Assembly (NCBI RefSeq): GCF_024832785.1 | Contig: NZ_CP116615.1 | Span: 2,232,001 to 2,296,000, forward strand | Direction: 5' to 3' | DNA length: 64,000 bases | Source of the DNA: Fontisphaera persica | Lineage (GTDB): Bacteria; Verrucomicrobiota; Verrucomicrobiia; Limisphaerales; Fontisphaeraceae | In this document: piece after piece, positions 1 through 9,556 of the stretch | How the letters are laid out: each line of letters starts with the position of its first letter | How positions within the stretch are numbered: position 1 is the first letter of the stretch | Notes under the pieces: generated by a model | The model's database searches: none | What the model was told of the DNA's origin: nothing | The model's input: the letters and a program-made list of their open reading frames with translations, nothing else | Made by a program: the position numbers and the translations under genes

Positions 1-114
1 GTAACCGACCGGGCCGGCGCAGTGTCAAAATAGGAGCGGATTGAACTGGCCATTTGTACCCATTGGTGGCATATCCAATCCAGAACATACGCTGCGGTTA
101 AAACAAATATCATC

Positions 115-2082
115 ATGAAAACGCTTCACTGGTTGATTGTGGCTGCCGGGCTGGCGGTGGGGAGCCTCCAAGCGGCTAACGTGCCCCCCGCAGAAAAGTT
201 GCTGCCAGAGAACACTCTGGCCGTGCTTACTGCCCCTGATTACAAAGCGGCCGCCACTTGGTACGACAGCACACCTGGCGGAAAATTCATGGCGGATCCC
301 GCCATGAAACCATTTCTGGACAAGTTCAAGAGCAAGTTCAGAAAGGACGTGTTGGATCCCCTGGAAAAAGAGCTGGGCATCAAATTCGCCGATTACGAAG
401 GTCTGGCCCAAGGTCAGGTCAGTTTGGCGATCACCGCCGCCGGCTGGCAGGGTTCTTCCGACAAACTGCCGGCCTTTCTGGTGCTCATGGATACGGGCAG
501 CAAGAGCGACCAGTTAAAACGCAACCTGGCCGATCTTCGCAAAAAATGGAGCGATGCCGGCAAACCCCTTAAAGAAGAAAAACTGGGAGACGCCGAATTC
601 ACCACTTACACGCTTATGACCGACGATTTGCGCACCACCTTTGAGCGCATCTTCCCTGACCCCAACGCCGGTTGGGAATCCATCACCCCAGCCCGCCCTG
701 GCGCTCCGCCCCGGCGGCAGGCCACACGCCCCGAAAACCAGCCCATTCACCTGACGGTGGGCCAGTCCGACACGTTGCTGATTATCGGCACTTCGGTGAG
801 TGAAATTCGCAAAGTGCTGGACCTGCAAGCAGGCAAGGGTGGCAGCGCGCTGGCGAGTGTCCCCGCCTTTCAAGCCGATTATCAACGGCTCTTCCGCGAC
901 GCCAAATACTTCGGCTGGGTGAACGTCAAGCTGATCGTGGACTTGGCCATGAAAGGTGTGGACCAAGCCCCCGCCGGCGGTAACAATCCCATGGCCATGA
1001 ATCCCATGCAGGTCGTCAATGCTCTGGGCTTCAACGGCGCAGAATCCGCAGCCATGACCGTGCACGGGGACAAACAAGGCGCCACTGTTGAGTTCTTCTT
1101 GGGGGTGCCGGAGGCCGGCCGCAAGGGACTCTTCAAACTCATGGCCCCCATGGCTGGCGACACCGCCCCGCCGCCGTTTGTGCCGCGCGATGCCGTGAAG
1201 TACACGCGCATCCGCTACAGTTTCAGCGAGGCGTGGAACACCATTGAACAAACGTTGAACGACATCAACCCGGGGCTGTTGGGCGCGCTGGCCTTCTTTG
1301 AAAGCGCCCTGAAAAAACAAAATCCCGACTTCACCCTCCGCAAAGGACTCATTGATTTGTTGGGGGACGACATCATCACCTACGAATTTAATCCCACCGG
1401 CCAGAATCTCGAGGCTCTGGCCAACGCGCCCGGGCTGGTGTTGATAGGTTCTCCCGCCCCGGACAAGCTGGTGGAAACGGTGAAGGGGTTGTTCGAAAAC
1501 TTCGCCCAGATGCGCGGGCCTCGCGGGGGCCGCCGCGACGCCGAGCCGCCCCAACTCAAGACCCGCAAATTGGAGGGGGTCACCATCTACACCTTCCCCC
1601 CCACCCCGCAGATGAACTTCCAGGGCCAACGCATTGGCGAGCGCAGCCTGAGCCTCTGCGCCAGCGGCAAATACATCGCGCTCTCTTATGATGAAAACCT
1701 GCTGGCGCAGTTTCTGCGCACCGCCAAGGCCACCCGTCCCCTGGCAACCGTGCCCGGGCTGGCGGAAGCGGCGCAAAAGGCCGGCGGCTTCAATACCGGC
1801 ATGTTTCACTATGAAGACCAGGCCGAAACCATGCGGGTTCTGTTCAACATCCTCCGCAAGGACGGCCCGCGCATCGGCGAGCTGCTGGCGATGACCCCGC
1901 TAGGCGGGCGCCTCGGATTGGCCGACGATAGCAAGGCGTTTCAGGAATGGTTTGATTTCACCCTATTGCCGCCGTTTGAAAAAGTGAGCAAGTACCTGGG
2001 CATTACGGTGTACACAGGCGCGGCCACGCCAGAAGGCTTGCTCATTAAAGCCTATACTCCCAATCCGCCGGGCTTCAAATAA
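115..2082 (+). CDS. Exported protein of unknown function (DUF3352-like)
   Basis: This is a 655-residue protein with a clear signal peptide (charged MKTLHWL start, hydrophobic core, cleavage near residue 20 after the LQAA stretch), so it should act outside the cytoplasm. No catalytic motif is visible. The repeated themes of 'value of a state variable' segments, beta-rich stretches and a Pro/Arg-rich linker around residues 190-205 resemble large exported DUF3352-type proteins common in Verrucomicrobiota and Planctomycetota, but this assignment is only by general appearance. There is no C-terminal membrane anchor. It stands alone: the upstream 114 bases hold no gene, and a strong hairpin terminator follows 33 bases after the stop. 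Confidence 0.75.
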   Translation: MKTLHWLIVAAGLAVGSLQAANVPPAEKLLPENTLAVLTAPDYKAAATWYDSTPGGKFMADPAMKPFLDKFKSKFRKDVLDPLEKELGIKFADYEGLAQGQVSLAITAAGWQGSSDKLPAFLVLMDTGSKSDQLKRNLADLRKKWSDAGKPLKEEKLGDAEFTTYTLMTDDLRTTFERIFPDPNAGWESITPARPGAPPRRQATRPENQPIHLTVGQSDTLLIIGTSVSEIRKVLDLQAGKGGSALASVPAFQADYQRLFRDAKYFGWVNVKLIVDLAMKGVDQAPAGGNNPMAMNPMQVVNALGFNGAESAAMTVHGDKQGATVEFFLGVPEAGRKGLFKLMAPMAGDTAPPPFVPRDAVKYTRIRYSFSEAWNTIEQTLNDINPGLLGALAFFESALKKQNPDFTLRKGLIDLLGDDIITYEFNPTGQNLEALANAPGLVLIGSPAPDKLVETVKGLFENFAQMRGPRGGRRDAEPPQLKTRKLEGVTIYTFPPTPQMNFQGQRIGERSLSLCASGKYIALSYDENLLAQFLRTAKATRPLATVPGLAEAAQKAGGFNTGMFHYEDQAETMRVLFNILRKDGPRIGELLAMTPLGGRLGLADDSKAFQEWFDFTLLPPFEKVSKYLGITVYTGAATPEGLLIKAYTPNPPGFK

Positions 2083-2114
2083 GCCAGTTTGAACGCCCAT
2101 TCGGGCAGAAAATT

Positions 2115-2150
2115 ACCGGCGTCACGCATCCAGCGCGACGCCGGTTTTTT
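2115..2150 (+). terminator. Rho-independent terminator after the exported protein gene
   Basis: A perfect 9-bp stem (ACCGGCGTC at 2115-2123 paired with GACGCCGGT at 2137-2145) is followed by six T. An A/T-rich stretch on the other side means it may also stop the convergent secG transcript. Confidence 0.85.
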
Positions 2151-2200
2151 GTTGCTGAATCTGGATTAAGTAGGCCTGTCGGCGAAGCCATGAAGTTGTG

Positions 2201-2629
2201 TTACGGCTTGGCCGGCGCGGCGTTGGTAGCAGCAGGCTGCGCCGCCGGAGTCGTATTGGTGCCCAACAAAGTCAGCCCGGAGGGCACGGCCGGCGTCTGC
2301 GGCGCAGGCGCCGGAGTGGCGGCTTGCGGCGCCGCCGGGCTGGAGGTGGTTTCACGCAAACGCTTGAGGCGCATCTTGGACTCATCGGTGCGCGGCCCTA
2401 GGATGCTCAAAATGATGGCCAGCGCGAAAAAGGCGCCTGCCGCATACTTGGTGGCCTTGGTCAACACATTGCCGCTGCCTGCGCCAAAAAGCGCGTCGGT
2501 GGCCGTCGAGCCAAAGGCCTGCCCCAGACCTGCCTCCTTCTTGGGCAGTTGCATCAGGATGAGCAACATCAAAAACAGGCAGTCCAGAAACAGGACGATG
2601 GTCAGCAGAGTTAAAAATAACGAGAGCAT
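2201..2629 (-). CDS. secG: Preprotein translocase subunit SecG
   Basis: SecG is the small two-helix subunit of the SecYEG export channel. The 142-residue product has two hydrophobic helices (about residues 3-27 and 62-82) flanking the family's conserved loop with LILMQ, GLGQAFG and a Phe-Gly turn before the second helix. The C-terminal 45 residues form an Ala/Pro/Thr-rich low-complexity tail, longer than in E. coli SecG but usual in this phylum. It is the last gene of pgk-tpiA-secG, 14 bases behind tpiA, a classic arrangement in many bacteria. Confidence 0.93.
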   Translation of the reverse strand: MLSLFLTLLTIVLFLDCLFLMLLILMQLPKKEAGLGQAFGSTATDALFGAGSGNVLTKATKYAAGAFFALAIILSILGPRTDESKMRLKRLRETTSSPAAPQAATPAPAPQTPAVPSGLTLLGTNTTPAAQPAATNAAPAKP

Positions 2630-2643
2630 ATAGCTTGCTGGGA

Positions 2644-3408
2644 TTAGATGGAGTTTTTCACAATGTCACTGAAGCTCCGCACTTCAAGAGAAGCCCCGCC
2701 CACCAACGCGCCGTCCACATCCGGCTGGCTCATCAGTTCGCGGGCGTTGCTGGGTTTGACGCTGCCGCCGTATTGAATACGCACCTTGCGGGCGGTGGCT
2801 TCGTCGTACAGACGGGCCAAAAGACTGCGAATGAAGGCATGGGCTTGTTGCGCCTGTTCAGTGGTGGCGGTTTTGCCCGTGCCAATGGCCCACACCGGCT
2901 CGTAGGCAATGATGGTTTCCACCATCTGATCACGGCTAAGACCGGCCAGGCTGCCGCGCACCTGGGTTTCCAGCACCTTCTCCGTCAAGCCCGCCTCACG
3001 CTCCTGCAGGGTCTCGCCCACGCAAATAATCGGCTTGAGCGAGGCCGCATGGGCCGCCAACGCCTTGCGCGCAATCAAGTCGTCGGACTCCTTCTGATAC
3101 TGACGGCGCTCGCTGTGGCCGAGAATGACGTACCGGACGCTGAATTCCTTGAGCATGACAGCGGCGATTTCCCCCGTGAAAGCGCCCACGTTGTGTTCGC
3201 TCATGTTCTGCGCGCCAAGGCGGATATTGGAGTCCAGGATGGCCTTGGAGACTTCGCTCAACGCGGTGAAGGGGGGGCAGACCACAATGTCCACTTCCTT
3301 GACGTTGCTCAGTTCCCGTTTCAGGCCGTTGACCAAATCCAATGCCTCGGCCACGGTTTTGTTCATCTTCCAATTGCCGGCGATGATCAATTTGCGCTCT
3401 TTATCCAT
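2644..3408 (-). CDS. tpiA: Triose-phosphate isomerase
   Basis: TpiA interconverts dihydroxyacetone phosphate and glyceraldehyde 3-phosphate in glycolysis. The 254-residue product has the substrate-binding AGNWKMN near the N-terminus, the electrophile His in ILGHSERR, the catalytic Glu in [10 protein letters not shown], and the phosphate-binding YGGSV and GALVGGASL loops near the C-terminus; all key residues are present. The start at 3408 (MDKERKL) is chosen over an in-frame ATG 33 bases upstream because a GAGGG Shine-Dalgarno lies about 12 bases before it and the conserved domain begins at once. It lies between pgk and secG in the same orientation. Confidence 0.97.
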   Translation of the reverse strand: MDKERKLIIAGNWKMNKTVAEALDLVNGLKRELSNVKEVDIVVCPPFTALSEVSKAILDSNIRLGAQNMSEHNVGAFTGEIAAVMLKEFSVRYVILGHSERRQYQKESDDLIARKALAAHAASLKPIICVGETLQEREAGLTEKVLETQVRGSLAGLSRDQMVETIIAYEPVWAIGTGKTATTEQAQQAHAFIRSLLARLYDEATARKVRIQYGGSVKPSNARELMSQPDVDGALVGGASLEVRSFSDIVKNSI

Positions 3409-3479
3409 AAAAAATCGTTCCCTCTTCCAAGTATTCTGCAATCTGACTTAGGTTTCTCCAGTGGCACAACCACCAGGAT

Positions 3480-4733
3480 TTATTTGTCGCTCAAGGCAGC
3501 GACCCCCGGCAGGACTGCGCCTTCCAGAAACTCAAGGCTGGCGCCGCCACCGGTGCTCATAAAGGTGACCTTGCCGCCCAGCCCGGCCTTGTTCAACGCC
3601 TTCACGCTGTCCCCGCCACCGATGATGCTCTTGGCCCCTTGCTGCGTCGCGTCCGCCACGGCCTGAGCGATGGCGTTGGTGCCCTTGGCGAATTCCTTGT
3701 TTTCAAACAACCCCATCGGACCATTCCACAAAATGGTCTTGGCCCCGGCGATCACTTCCGCATAGGCCTGGATGGTGGCCGGGCCGATGTCCAAACCAGC
3801 CTTGTCCGCCGGACAGTTCATGTCCGCATTGACCTGCGCGCCCTGGTATTCGATGACCGGCTTGCCTTTTTTATCGAGCTTGTCGGTTTTGACCGGCGTG
3901 GCCACCACATCATCCACCGGCAACAGAAACTTCACCCCTTTGGCCTGGGCCTTGGCGAGAGCAGCTTTGGCCACGTCCACCTTGTCCGGCTCCACCAGTG
4001 ATTTGCCGGTTTGATACCCTTGGGCCAGGCGGAAAGTATAGGCCATGGCGCCGCCGATGAGCAGGCTGTCCGCTTTTTCCAACAGGCGGTCAATGACCTT
4101 GATTTTGTCCGACACCTTGGCGCCGCCGAGAATGACCACAAACGGCCGGGCCGGATTCTCCAGCTCGTCGCCCAAAAACTTCAACTCGCGCTCCATCAAC
4201 AAACCTGCCGCGCATTGGCCGCCGCGCGCCGCCACCACCCGCGCCACGCCCTCCGTGGAGGCATGCGCCCGGTGCGCCGAGCCAAAGGCGTCGTTGACAT
4301 AGACATCCGCCACCGCCGCCATTTTCTGCGCAAACGCCGGGTCATTGGCCTCCTCTTCCGCGTAAAACCGCACATTCTCCAACAGCAGCAGATCGCCCTC
4401 CTTCATGGCGGCCACCGCGCCGGCCACCGGCTCGCCAATGCAATCCTCCACAAACGCCACTGGTTTGCCGATCATCTCGCTCAACTTGGCCGCCACCGGA
4501 CGCAGCGACATCGTGGGGTCTTTCGTGCCCTTGGGGCGCCCCAAGTGTGACGCCAGAATGATCTTGGCCCCTTTGTCCATCAACAACCGAAGCGTGGGCA
4601 GGGTTTCCTGAATGCGCGTGACATCCGTCACCACCATTTGCCCGCCTTTTTCCTCCATGGGCACGTTGAAATCCACCCGCACAAACACGCGCTTGCCGCG
4701 CACCTCAAGTTCTTTGACCGTCAGCTTTGCCAT
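3480..4733 (-). CDS. pgk: Phosphoglycerate kinase
   Basis: Pgk transfers the phosphate of 1,3-bisphosphoglycerate to ADP, the first ATP-yielding step of lower glycolysis. The 417-residue length is typical. Visible family motifs are [10 protein letters not shown] at the N-terminus, the ASHLGRPKG substrate loop, the LLLENVRFY segment, the hinge NGPMGLFE and the nucleotide-binding IGGGDSVKA and STGGGASLE near the C-terminus. It is the first gene of the pgk-tpiA-secG operon, with a good sigma70-like promoter upstream (4773-4800). Confidence 0.98.
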   Translation of the reverse strand: MAKLTVKELEVRGKRVFVRVDFNVPMEEKGGQMVVTDVTRIQETLPTLRLLMDKGAKIILASHLGRPKGTKDPTMSLRPVAAKLSEMIGKPVAFVEDCIGEPVAGAVAAMKEGDLLLLENVRFYAEEEANDPAFAQKMAAVADVYVNDAFGSAHRAHASTEGVARVVAARGGQCAAGLLMERELKFLGDELENPARPFVVILGGAKVSDKIKVIDRLLEKADSLLIGGAMAYTFRLAQGYQTGKSLVEPDKVDVAKAALAKAQAKGVKFLLPVDDVVATPVKTDKLDKKGKPVIEYQGAQVNADMNCPADKAGLDIGPATIQAYAEVIAGAKTILWNGPMGLFENKEFAKGTNAIAQAVADATQQGAKSIIGGGDSVKALNKAGLGGKVTFMSTGGGASLEFLEGAVLPGVAALSDK

Positions 4734-4772
4734 ACCAGTTCAAGGTTAAAGTTCAACTCAAATAGAAACAGC

Positions 4773-4800
4773 ATCTTAACCCATTCCCCATGGGAGTCAA
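4773..4800 (-). promoter_or_regulatory. Candidate sigma70-type promoter for pgk-tpiA-secG
   Basis: Read on the minus strand, TTGACT (4800-4795) and TAAGAT (4778-4773) are separated by 16 bases. The predicted start lies about 33 bases before the pgk ATG. Motif match only. Confidence 0.5.
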
Positions 4801-4951
4801 AGAGTTTTCCTCCGCCCTTTCTCTGCCTCCGCTTCGGCCTCATGTCGCAGCCGGCACACCAGACGCCGTCCACTCCCCAAGACCGGATTTATGGAAACCC
4901 CGGACGATGGAATTGTGTTGATCGGGCCAGAGAAAATGCTACCCTTCTCCC

Positions 4952-5920
4952 ATGAAGCCAGCCTATGGGATCGTTTTCCTGCTGGGGGTGGGAATAGGTT
5001 CACAAGGCGCCAATCTCCCACAGCAACCCCCTCCTTCACCGTTGCGGTCAACCTTGGAGCGATACCGGGAATTGACAGGCAAAGGATTCTTCATGGTCCA
5101 AGTATCTCAGGACCTTCGCCAACCCTTCAAGCCTTCCGCCTCCGCCACCCCTCCGCAGAAGGAAGCTGAAGCCATTAAAAATTTTCTCGAGTCCAACGGG
5201 TTCCATTTGGAACTGGCCAGTCCGAGTTTCTGTGCGCTTGTGCCCAAGGGGGACGCCGAGAAATTAAGGCATCTGCCCAAGCCGCCTCCGGCCGCGGAGC
5301 TGGATCAAGAGAGTGAAACGATCCCCCCTGGGGCCATAAGAATGGTGTCCACCGACCTGGAAACCTTGCTCCCTCTTTATGCCTCGCTCGCCAAGCGCGC
5401 CTTCGTGCTTCATCCTCCCGCGATCTCCGGGCGAAAAATCACCATCATTAACGGCCGAACCACCGCCAAAGAAATGGCTTGGGCGTGTGAGGCCATCTTG
5501 GCGTTGGCAGGCGCGCAAGTGCGCCCCGTTGGCCCACGGATGGCGCTGGCTCTGCCTGCCGGAGCTGTGGAATGGGAATTGTTGAAAAGCTACGCCGCCG
5601 GCCTCAGCCAAGGCCCCACGGAAGTGACGCCTCCGCTTCTGGATACCCTGTCGAGAACCCCACAATTTGCGGCCAATAACCTGGCGCTTTCCCCCGCGCA
5701 ACAGCTTTTAGATGCCTGGGCTCAATTGCGGGGCCTGAAAGCGGCTGAAGTCCCACCAGGTCTGGCCAACCGCCGCCTGCTGATGGCGCAAGCCGCACCT
5801 TTAACTCACGGCGAAGCGCAATGGCTGTTGGAAATGGTCGCAGCACTGAACGGATGGCAATTTGACCTTTCCCAGCCGGGCACGGCGAAGCTGGTCACGG
5901 CGCCCGGCCGGCAGCCTTAA
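4952..5920 (+). CDS. Exported protein with a secretin N-domain-like segment
   Basis: The 322-residue product begins with a short signal peptide (MKPAYGIVFLLGVGIGSQG). Residues about 125-205 read like an N1/N2 domain of type II secretion secretins: 'DLETLLPLYASLAKR', a strand with ITIINGRT, then a helix and a second strand. The beta-barrel secretin pore that normally follows is absent. The rest is Pro/Ala-rich with no catalytic motif. Possible roles are an accessory of a type II secretion or pilus-like system, or a free-standing peptidoglycan or protein-binding ring domain. The fold call is by pattern reading and is uncertain. Confidence 0.7.
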   Translation: MKPAYGIVFLLGVGIGSQGANLPQQPPPSPLRSTLERYRELTGKGFFMVQVSQDLRQPFKPSASATPPQKEAEAIKNFLESNGFHLELASPSFCALVPKGDAEKLRHLPKPPPAAELDQESETIPPGAIRMVSTDLETLLPLYASLAKRAFVLHPPAISGRKITIINGRTTAKEMAWACEAILALAGAQVRPVGPRMALALPAGAVEWELLKSYAAGLSQGPTEVTPPLLDTLSRTPQFAANNLALSPAQQLLDAWAQLRGLKAAEVPPGLANRRLLMAQAAPLTHGEAQWLLEMVAALNGWQFDLSQPGTAKLVTAPGRQP

Positions 5921-6085
5921 ACCGTCCTCCGCGGCGCCGCAGCCATTTCCGCCGCCATGCGTCCCACCGCCTGAAGGGTTGGCGGGACCAGCCCTCCCTT
6001 CCCCCCCGGCCTACACGGGATTGCCACGCCGGCCTCCGAACGTTATACTCGCAGCGGTTGAACGAATGTAGGATGGGTTTGGGTT

Positions 6086-6595
6086 ATGCCGATTTACGAA
6101 TTTGCATGTCCGAAATGCCGGAAGATATTCAGCTTCCTCTCCAAACGGGTGAATCCGGAGGGGCTGCCGACGTGCCCAAAATGCGGCCATAAAAACCTGG
6201 AGCGGGTGATGAGCCGCTTTGCCACGCCGCGCGGCCTGAAAGAACCCTCCGCCACGCCGGAAGACGACGGCCCGCCGTTGCCGGACGTGGACGAAACCCG
6301 GATGGAAAAGGTCATGTCGGAAATCGAGCGGGACATGGAGCATTTGGATGAAAACAACCCGCGGCACATGGCGCACGTGATGAAAAAAATGAAGGAGGCG
6401 CTGCCCCCCGGGCTGATGCCCAAAGAACTGGACGTGGCCATCAAGCGGCTAGAAAAAGGCGAAGACCCGGAAAAAATCGAGGAAGATATGGGCGATGTGC
6501 TGGATGCGGCACTCGGCCCGGATGACCCCGAAGGCATGGGCGGCATGGGGGGTGGCGGCGGTTATTCACGGGACAGCGGGTTGTACGATTACTAA
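6086..6595 (+). CDS. FmdB-family zinc ribbon protein
   Basis: A small regulatory-type zinc ribbon: residues 1-40 carry the FmdB pattern MPIYEFACPKC with paired C-x2-C motifs (C8/C11 and C30/C33) that should bind one zinc. The remaining 130 residues are acidic and helical with a Met/Gly-rich tail, longer than the usual 70-110 residue family members. Proteins of this family are often called putative regulatory proteins, but no role is established. The Nudix gene starts 9 bases downstream, so the two are probably co-transcribed. Confidence 0.88.
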   Translation: MPIYEFACPKCRKIFSFLSKRVNPEGLPTCPKCGHKNLERVMSRFATPRGLKEPSATPEDDGPPLPDVDETRMEKVMSEIERDMEHLDENNPRHMAHVMKKMKEALPPGLMPKELDVAIKRLEKGEDPEKIEEDMGDVLDAALGPDDPEGMGGMGGGGGYSRDSGLYDY

Positions 6596-6604
6596 AAGCC
6601 CGCC

Positions 6605-7069
6605 ATGGCCCACATCCACGAGCGCATTGATTTCACGGTGTCCATCTTTGTGGTGCGCCAACGCCGCGTGCTGCTGGTGTTGCACCGCAACCTGGGCCAG
6701 TGGCTGCCCTTGGGCGGGCATATTGAACTGGACGAGGACCCCGAGCAGGCCGCGCTACGCGAAGCCCGGGAAGAAAGCGGCCTGGAAATTGAACTTCTGG
6801 GCGAGCGTCCGCCCACCACCGGCCCCGACACTCGCGCCTTGATTGCCCCACGGTTTCTGGACATCCACCGCATCACCGACACCCACGAGCACATCGGCAT
6901 GATTTACTGGGCGCGTCCCAAAAACGGTCAGGAGACTTTGCGTCTGGCCGCTGCCGAGCATCACGCCATTCGCTGGTGTGGCGCGGATGAATTGGATGCG
7001 CTCGAACCTGCCCTACGCCCCGCCGTCAAATGGTACTGCCTGCAGGCACTGGCGGAAATTGACGGCTAA
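6605..7069 (+). CDS. Nudix hydrolase
   Basis: A 154-residue single-domain Nudix enzyme that should hydrolyse a nucleoside diphosphate linked to another group. The Nudix box matches the G-x5-E-x7-R-E-U-x-E-E-x-G-U consensus perfectly at residues 38-60 (G38, E44, R52, E53, E56, E57, G59), giving the Mg-binding helix. The substrate cannot be read from the sequence. It sits between the FmdB-like gene and an MFS transporter in the same orientation. Confidence 0.93.
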   Translation: MAHIHERIDFTVSIFVVRQRRVLLVLHRNLGQWLPLGGHIELDEDPEQAALREAREESGLEIELLGERPPTTGPDTRALIAPRFLDIHRITDTHEHIGMIYWARPKNGQETLRLAAAEHHAIRWCGADELDALEPALRPAVKWYCLQALAEIDG

Positions 7070-7094
7070 ACGCCCCCTTATTCCATTTCATTAC

Positions 7095-8327
7095 ATGCAC
7101 TGGCGACCTTACAAAACCCTCTTTTTCGTCCTCACTGGGCTCAACTCTTTTGCCACGACTTTTTTCTTTAACTACCTCCTCTTCCTGTTTCGCAATCAAT
7201 TCCATTTTGGCCGCAAGGAAACGCTGGCGCTGGGGGCCGTGCATGGGTTGATGTACCTGTTTTTCTCCTGGCGTGGCGGACGTCTGGCCCAACGTCTGGG
7301 GTACCTTCCCACCCTGGGGCTGGGGCTGAGCATCATGCTCGCCAGCCTCGCTGCCGCCGGACTTTTTCCCGCCTTCGCCGTGCAAGTCGGCGCGCTGATG
7401 GTCTGGACCGCCGGCATGAGCCTGACCTGGCCAGCCCTGGAAGCGCTGGTCTGTGACGGCGAAGACGAGCGCGGGCTGCCGCGCATGGTGGGCATCTACA
7501 ACCTGACCTGGGCCGGCACTGCCGCGGCAGGCTATTTCACCGGGGGCGCCATTTTCGATTACCTCGGCCTGGCGGGCCTTTACGGCGTGCCCCTCGCTGT
7601 GCTGGTCCTGCAAATCAGCGCCGTGGCCTGGCTCATGCGCCGCACGGCGGCGGCCTCGCCTCACGCACAGCAAGACAAGCCCGCCGACCCGCCCCCACCG
7701 CCACCCGCTCATGCCCCGGAAGCGGCCGCCCTGGCCCAACCTGTGCCGCCGGAAACTTTCCTGAAAATGGCCTGGCTGGCCAACCCCTTCGCCTACATGG
7801 CCATCAATACCATCGTGCTGATCATTCCGGACCTCGCCCGCCATTTTCAGCTTACCCCCACCCAGTCGGGCATCTTCTGCTCCGTCTGGTTTTTTATGCG
7901 CCTGCTGGCCTTTGCCGTGCTGTGGAAGTGGACGGCCTGGCATTATCGTTTCCGCTGGCTGGCCGGCTCCTATGTGGCGCTGGTCGCCGGATTCCTCACC
8001 CTGCTCCTGGCACCTCAACTCTGGCTGGTCATTGTGGCCCAAATCTTGTTTGGCCTGGCCACCGGCCTCATTTACTACTCCTCCCTCTTCTACGCCATGG
8101 ACGTGGGCGAGGCCAGCCAGGGCGAACATGGTGGGCTTCACGAAGCCGCCATCGGTCTGGGCATCTGCGTCGGCCCCGCTTTGGGGGCGGCCTCCTTATA
8201 CGCCTTCCCCGGGTCATCCCACACGGGCACTTATGCCGTCGGCCTGCTGTTATTAACCGGCCTGGCCGGACTGCTCTGGCTCCGCTGGCGGCCCTCTCGT
8301 CAAGCCCATCCTTCCAGGCAGTCCTGA
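7095..8327 (+). CDS. Major facilitator superfamily transporter
   Basis: A 410-residue polytopic membrane protein with two halves of about six helices separated by a cytoplasmic Pro/Ala-rich loop (about residues 195-220, with a run of prolines), the typical MFS layout. Substrate-defining motifs are not recognisable. The ATG at 7095 (MHWRPYKTLFF) is preferred to an upstream in-frame start because the extra residues would overlap the Nudix gene and are hydrophilic, while the first helix begins right after this Met. Confidence 0.9.
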   Translation: MHWRPYKTLFFVLTGLNSFATTFFFNYLLFLFRNQFHFGRKETLALGAVHGLMYLFFSWRGGRLAQRLGYLPTLGLGLSIMLASLAAAGLFPAFAVQVGALMVWTAGMSLTWPALEALVCDGEDERGLPRMVGIYNLTWAGTAAAGYFTGGAIFDYLGLAGLYGVPLAVLVLQISAVAWLMRRTAAASPHAQQDKPADPPPPPPAHAPEAAALAQPVPPETFLKMAWLANPFAYMAINTIVLIIPDLARHFQLTPTQSGIFCSVWFFMRLLAFAVLWKWTAWHYRFRWLAGSYVALVAGFLTLLLAPQLWLVIVAQILFGLATGLIYYSSLFYAMDVGEASQGEHGGLHEAAIGLGICVGPALGAASLYAFPGSSHTGTYAVGLLLLTGLAGLLWLRWRPSRQAHPSRQS

Positions 8328-8372
8328 GGCTCCCTGCCTAAAAATCAGCCTGATTTTCGTGCGGGTAATTTT

Positions 8373-8401
8373 TTGACGCCACGCCAAAACCATGCTGTAA
8401 T
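8373..8401 (+). promoter_or_regulatory. Candidate promoter giving a nearly leaderless transcript
   Basis: TTGACG (8373-8378) and TGTAAT (8396-8401) are spaced by 17 bases. The expected start site is only a few bases before the ATG at 8411, while an AGGTAGG stretch (8402-8408) sits between them, so either the mRNA is almost leaderless or the true start site lies elsewhere. Confidence 0.5.
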
Positions 8402-8410
8402 AGGTAGGTC

Positions 8411-9328
8411 ATGAAAAGCCTCCTCCAGCCAGTCGGTTTTGTTGTCCCTGCATTGCTGCTATCCTGCTGCGGACTATCCGCCGCCCCGATGGGCGCTGGC
8501 TATGTTCTCCGAGGCGGACCGGCAGGCGCCATCACCGAAAACTTTAACAGCATGGGTGTCGGAGGCACGGAAGCCCCCGGCAACGGCACGCACACCTATT
8601 GGTCGGTTAATGTCTCCAACGTCGAACGCGCCACCAATTTATTTGCGGCCAATGCTTTCCCGGCGAATGGCGGCTTCAACGGCGGCCCATGGCCGGATTC
8701 CGGCCTGACGCCGGAAACCGACCGCGCCCTGGGCGTTTATGGGGGAGCGGTGGGTGACAATCCGCGCTCCCTGACCATGATGATTACCAATCTAACCGGG
8801 GCGGACCTGACGCGATTCCTGCTGCGGTTTGATGTGGAGGTCTGGGTCGTGCGTAACAGCGGCCCGCAGCGGTATGGCGGCCTGCAAGCCAGCTTTTCCA
8901 CCGACAACCTCACCTGGCGCGATTTGGGCAATGCCTTCGAGGCCATCTTCCAATACCCGAATACCTCCGAAAACTCCTCCTCCAATTATTGGGTGAACGG
9001 CAATGACCCCGCCCATTCTCAGCGCAACATTGGCGGATGGGTGGAGAACGTCTTCGTGCCGCAAGGCCAGGTTTTTTATCTCCGGTTTGACGCGCATGGG
9101 CCAACCCTGACCGACCCCGACGGCACAGGTCCTTACGTGAACCGGCAAATCGGGGTGGCCTTGGACAACCTCTACCTTGAGGCGGATAGTCCGATAGCCC
9201 CTCCCTCGGTGGTGATACCTGCGGCAAGCTTAGGTTTTCACCAGGGAACTTTCTCTTTCACACTGCCCACCACTGAGCCAGGCCGGCTTTATACCTTGGA
9301 ATTTTCCCCTGCCCTGCCGACTGCGTAA
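8411..9328 (+). CDS. Exported beta-rich protein, interrupted near its C-terminus
   Basis: The product is 305 residues with a signal peptide (residues 1-25, ending LSAA). The body is beta-rich and Gly/Asn/Thr-rich (FNSMG, FSTDNLTW, LRFDAHG, VALDNLYLEA), like the lectin-like or PEP-CTERM-type exported proteins of Verrucomicrobiota. It ends at a TAA (9326-9328), but the same frame continues for 33 more codons (9329-9427) to a second TAA, encoding WTPV, GNG and a final GFYRLRVE. That is the usual ending of such exported proteins, so the first stop looks like a recent nonsense change truncating a strand of the last domain. Function is unknown. Confidence 0.75.
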   Translation: MKSLLQPVGFVVPALLLSCCGLSAAPMGAGYVLRGGPAGAITENFNSMGVGGTEAPGNGTHTYWSVNVSNVERATNLFAANAFPANGGFNGGPWPDSGLTPETDRALGVYGGAVGDNPRSLTMMITNLTGADLTRFLLRFDVEVWVVRNSGPQRYGGLQASFSTDNLTWRDLGNAFEAIFQYPNTSENSSSNYWVNGNDPAHSQRNIGGWVENVFVPQGQVFYLRFDAHGPTLTDPDGTGPYVNRQIGVALDNLYLEADSPIAPPSVVIPAASLGFHQGTFSFTLPTTEPGRLYTLEFSPALPTA

Positions 9329-9556
9329 TGGACGCCCGTGATGAGCGCCCAAGGCAATGGGCAACCTGCCCCCTTTACGCATACGACACCCTCGCCCCAC
9401 ACAGGCTTTTACCGCCTGCGCGTGGAATAAAGACCTGGCTTCGGTGGTTCTGTCCGCCCCTCCGCCGACACCACGGCTTCGCATCGCCTGACGGCTAGAC
9501 CCTGCACGCGCGCCGCCTGGCACCCATGCGTTGGACTTCCCGCCCAGTTCTCAGGG

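Noticed and set aside
514-1809. 431-codon minus-strand frame opposite the first gene
   Set aside because: Shadow frame without signal, motif or ribosome site; the plus-strand gene has a signal peptide and terminator.
9326-9328. Selenocysteine insertion at the interrupted stop
   Set aside because: The codon is TAA, not TGA, so selenocysteine can be ruled out.
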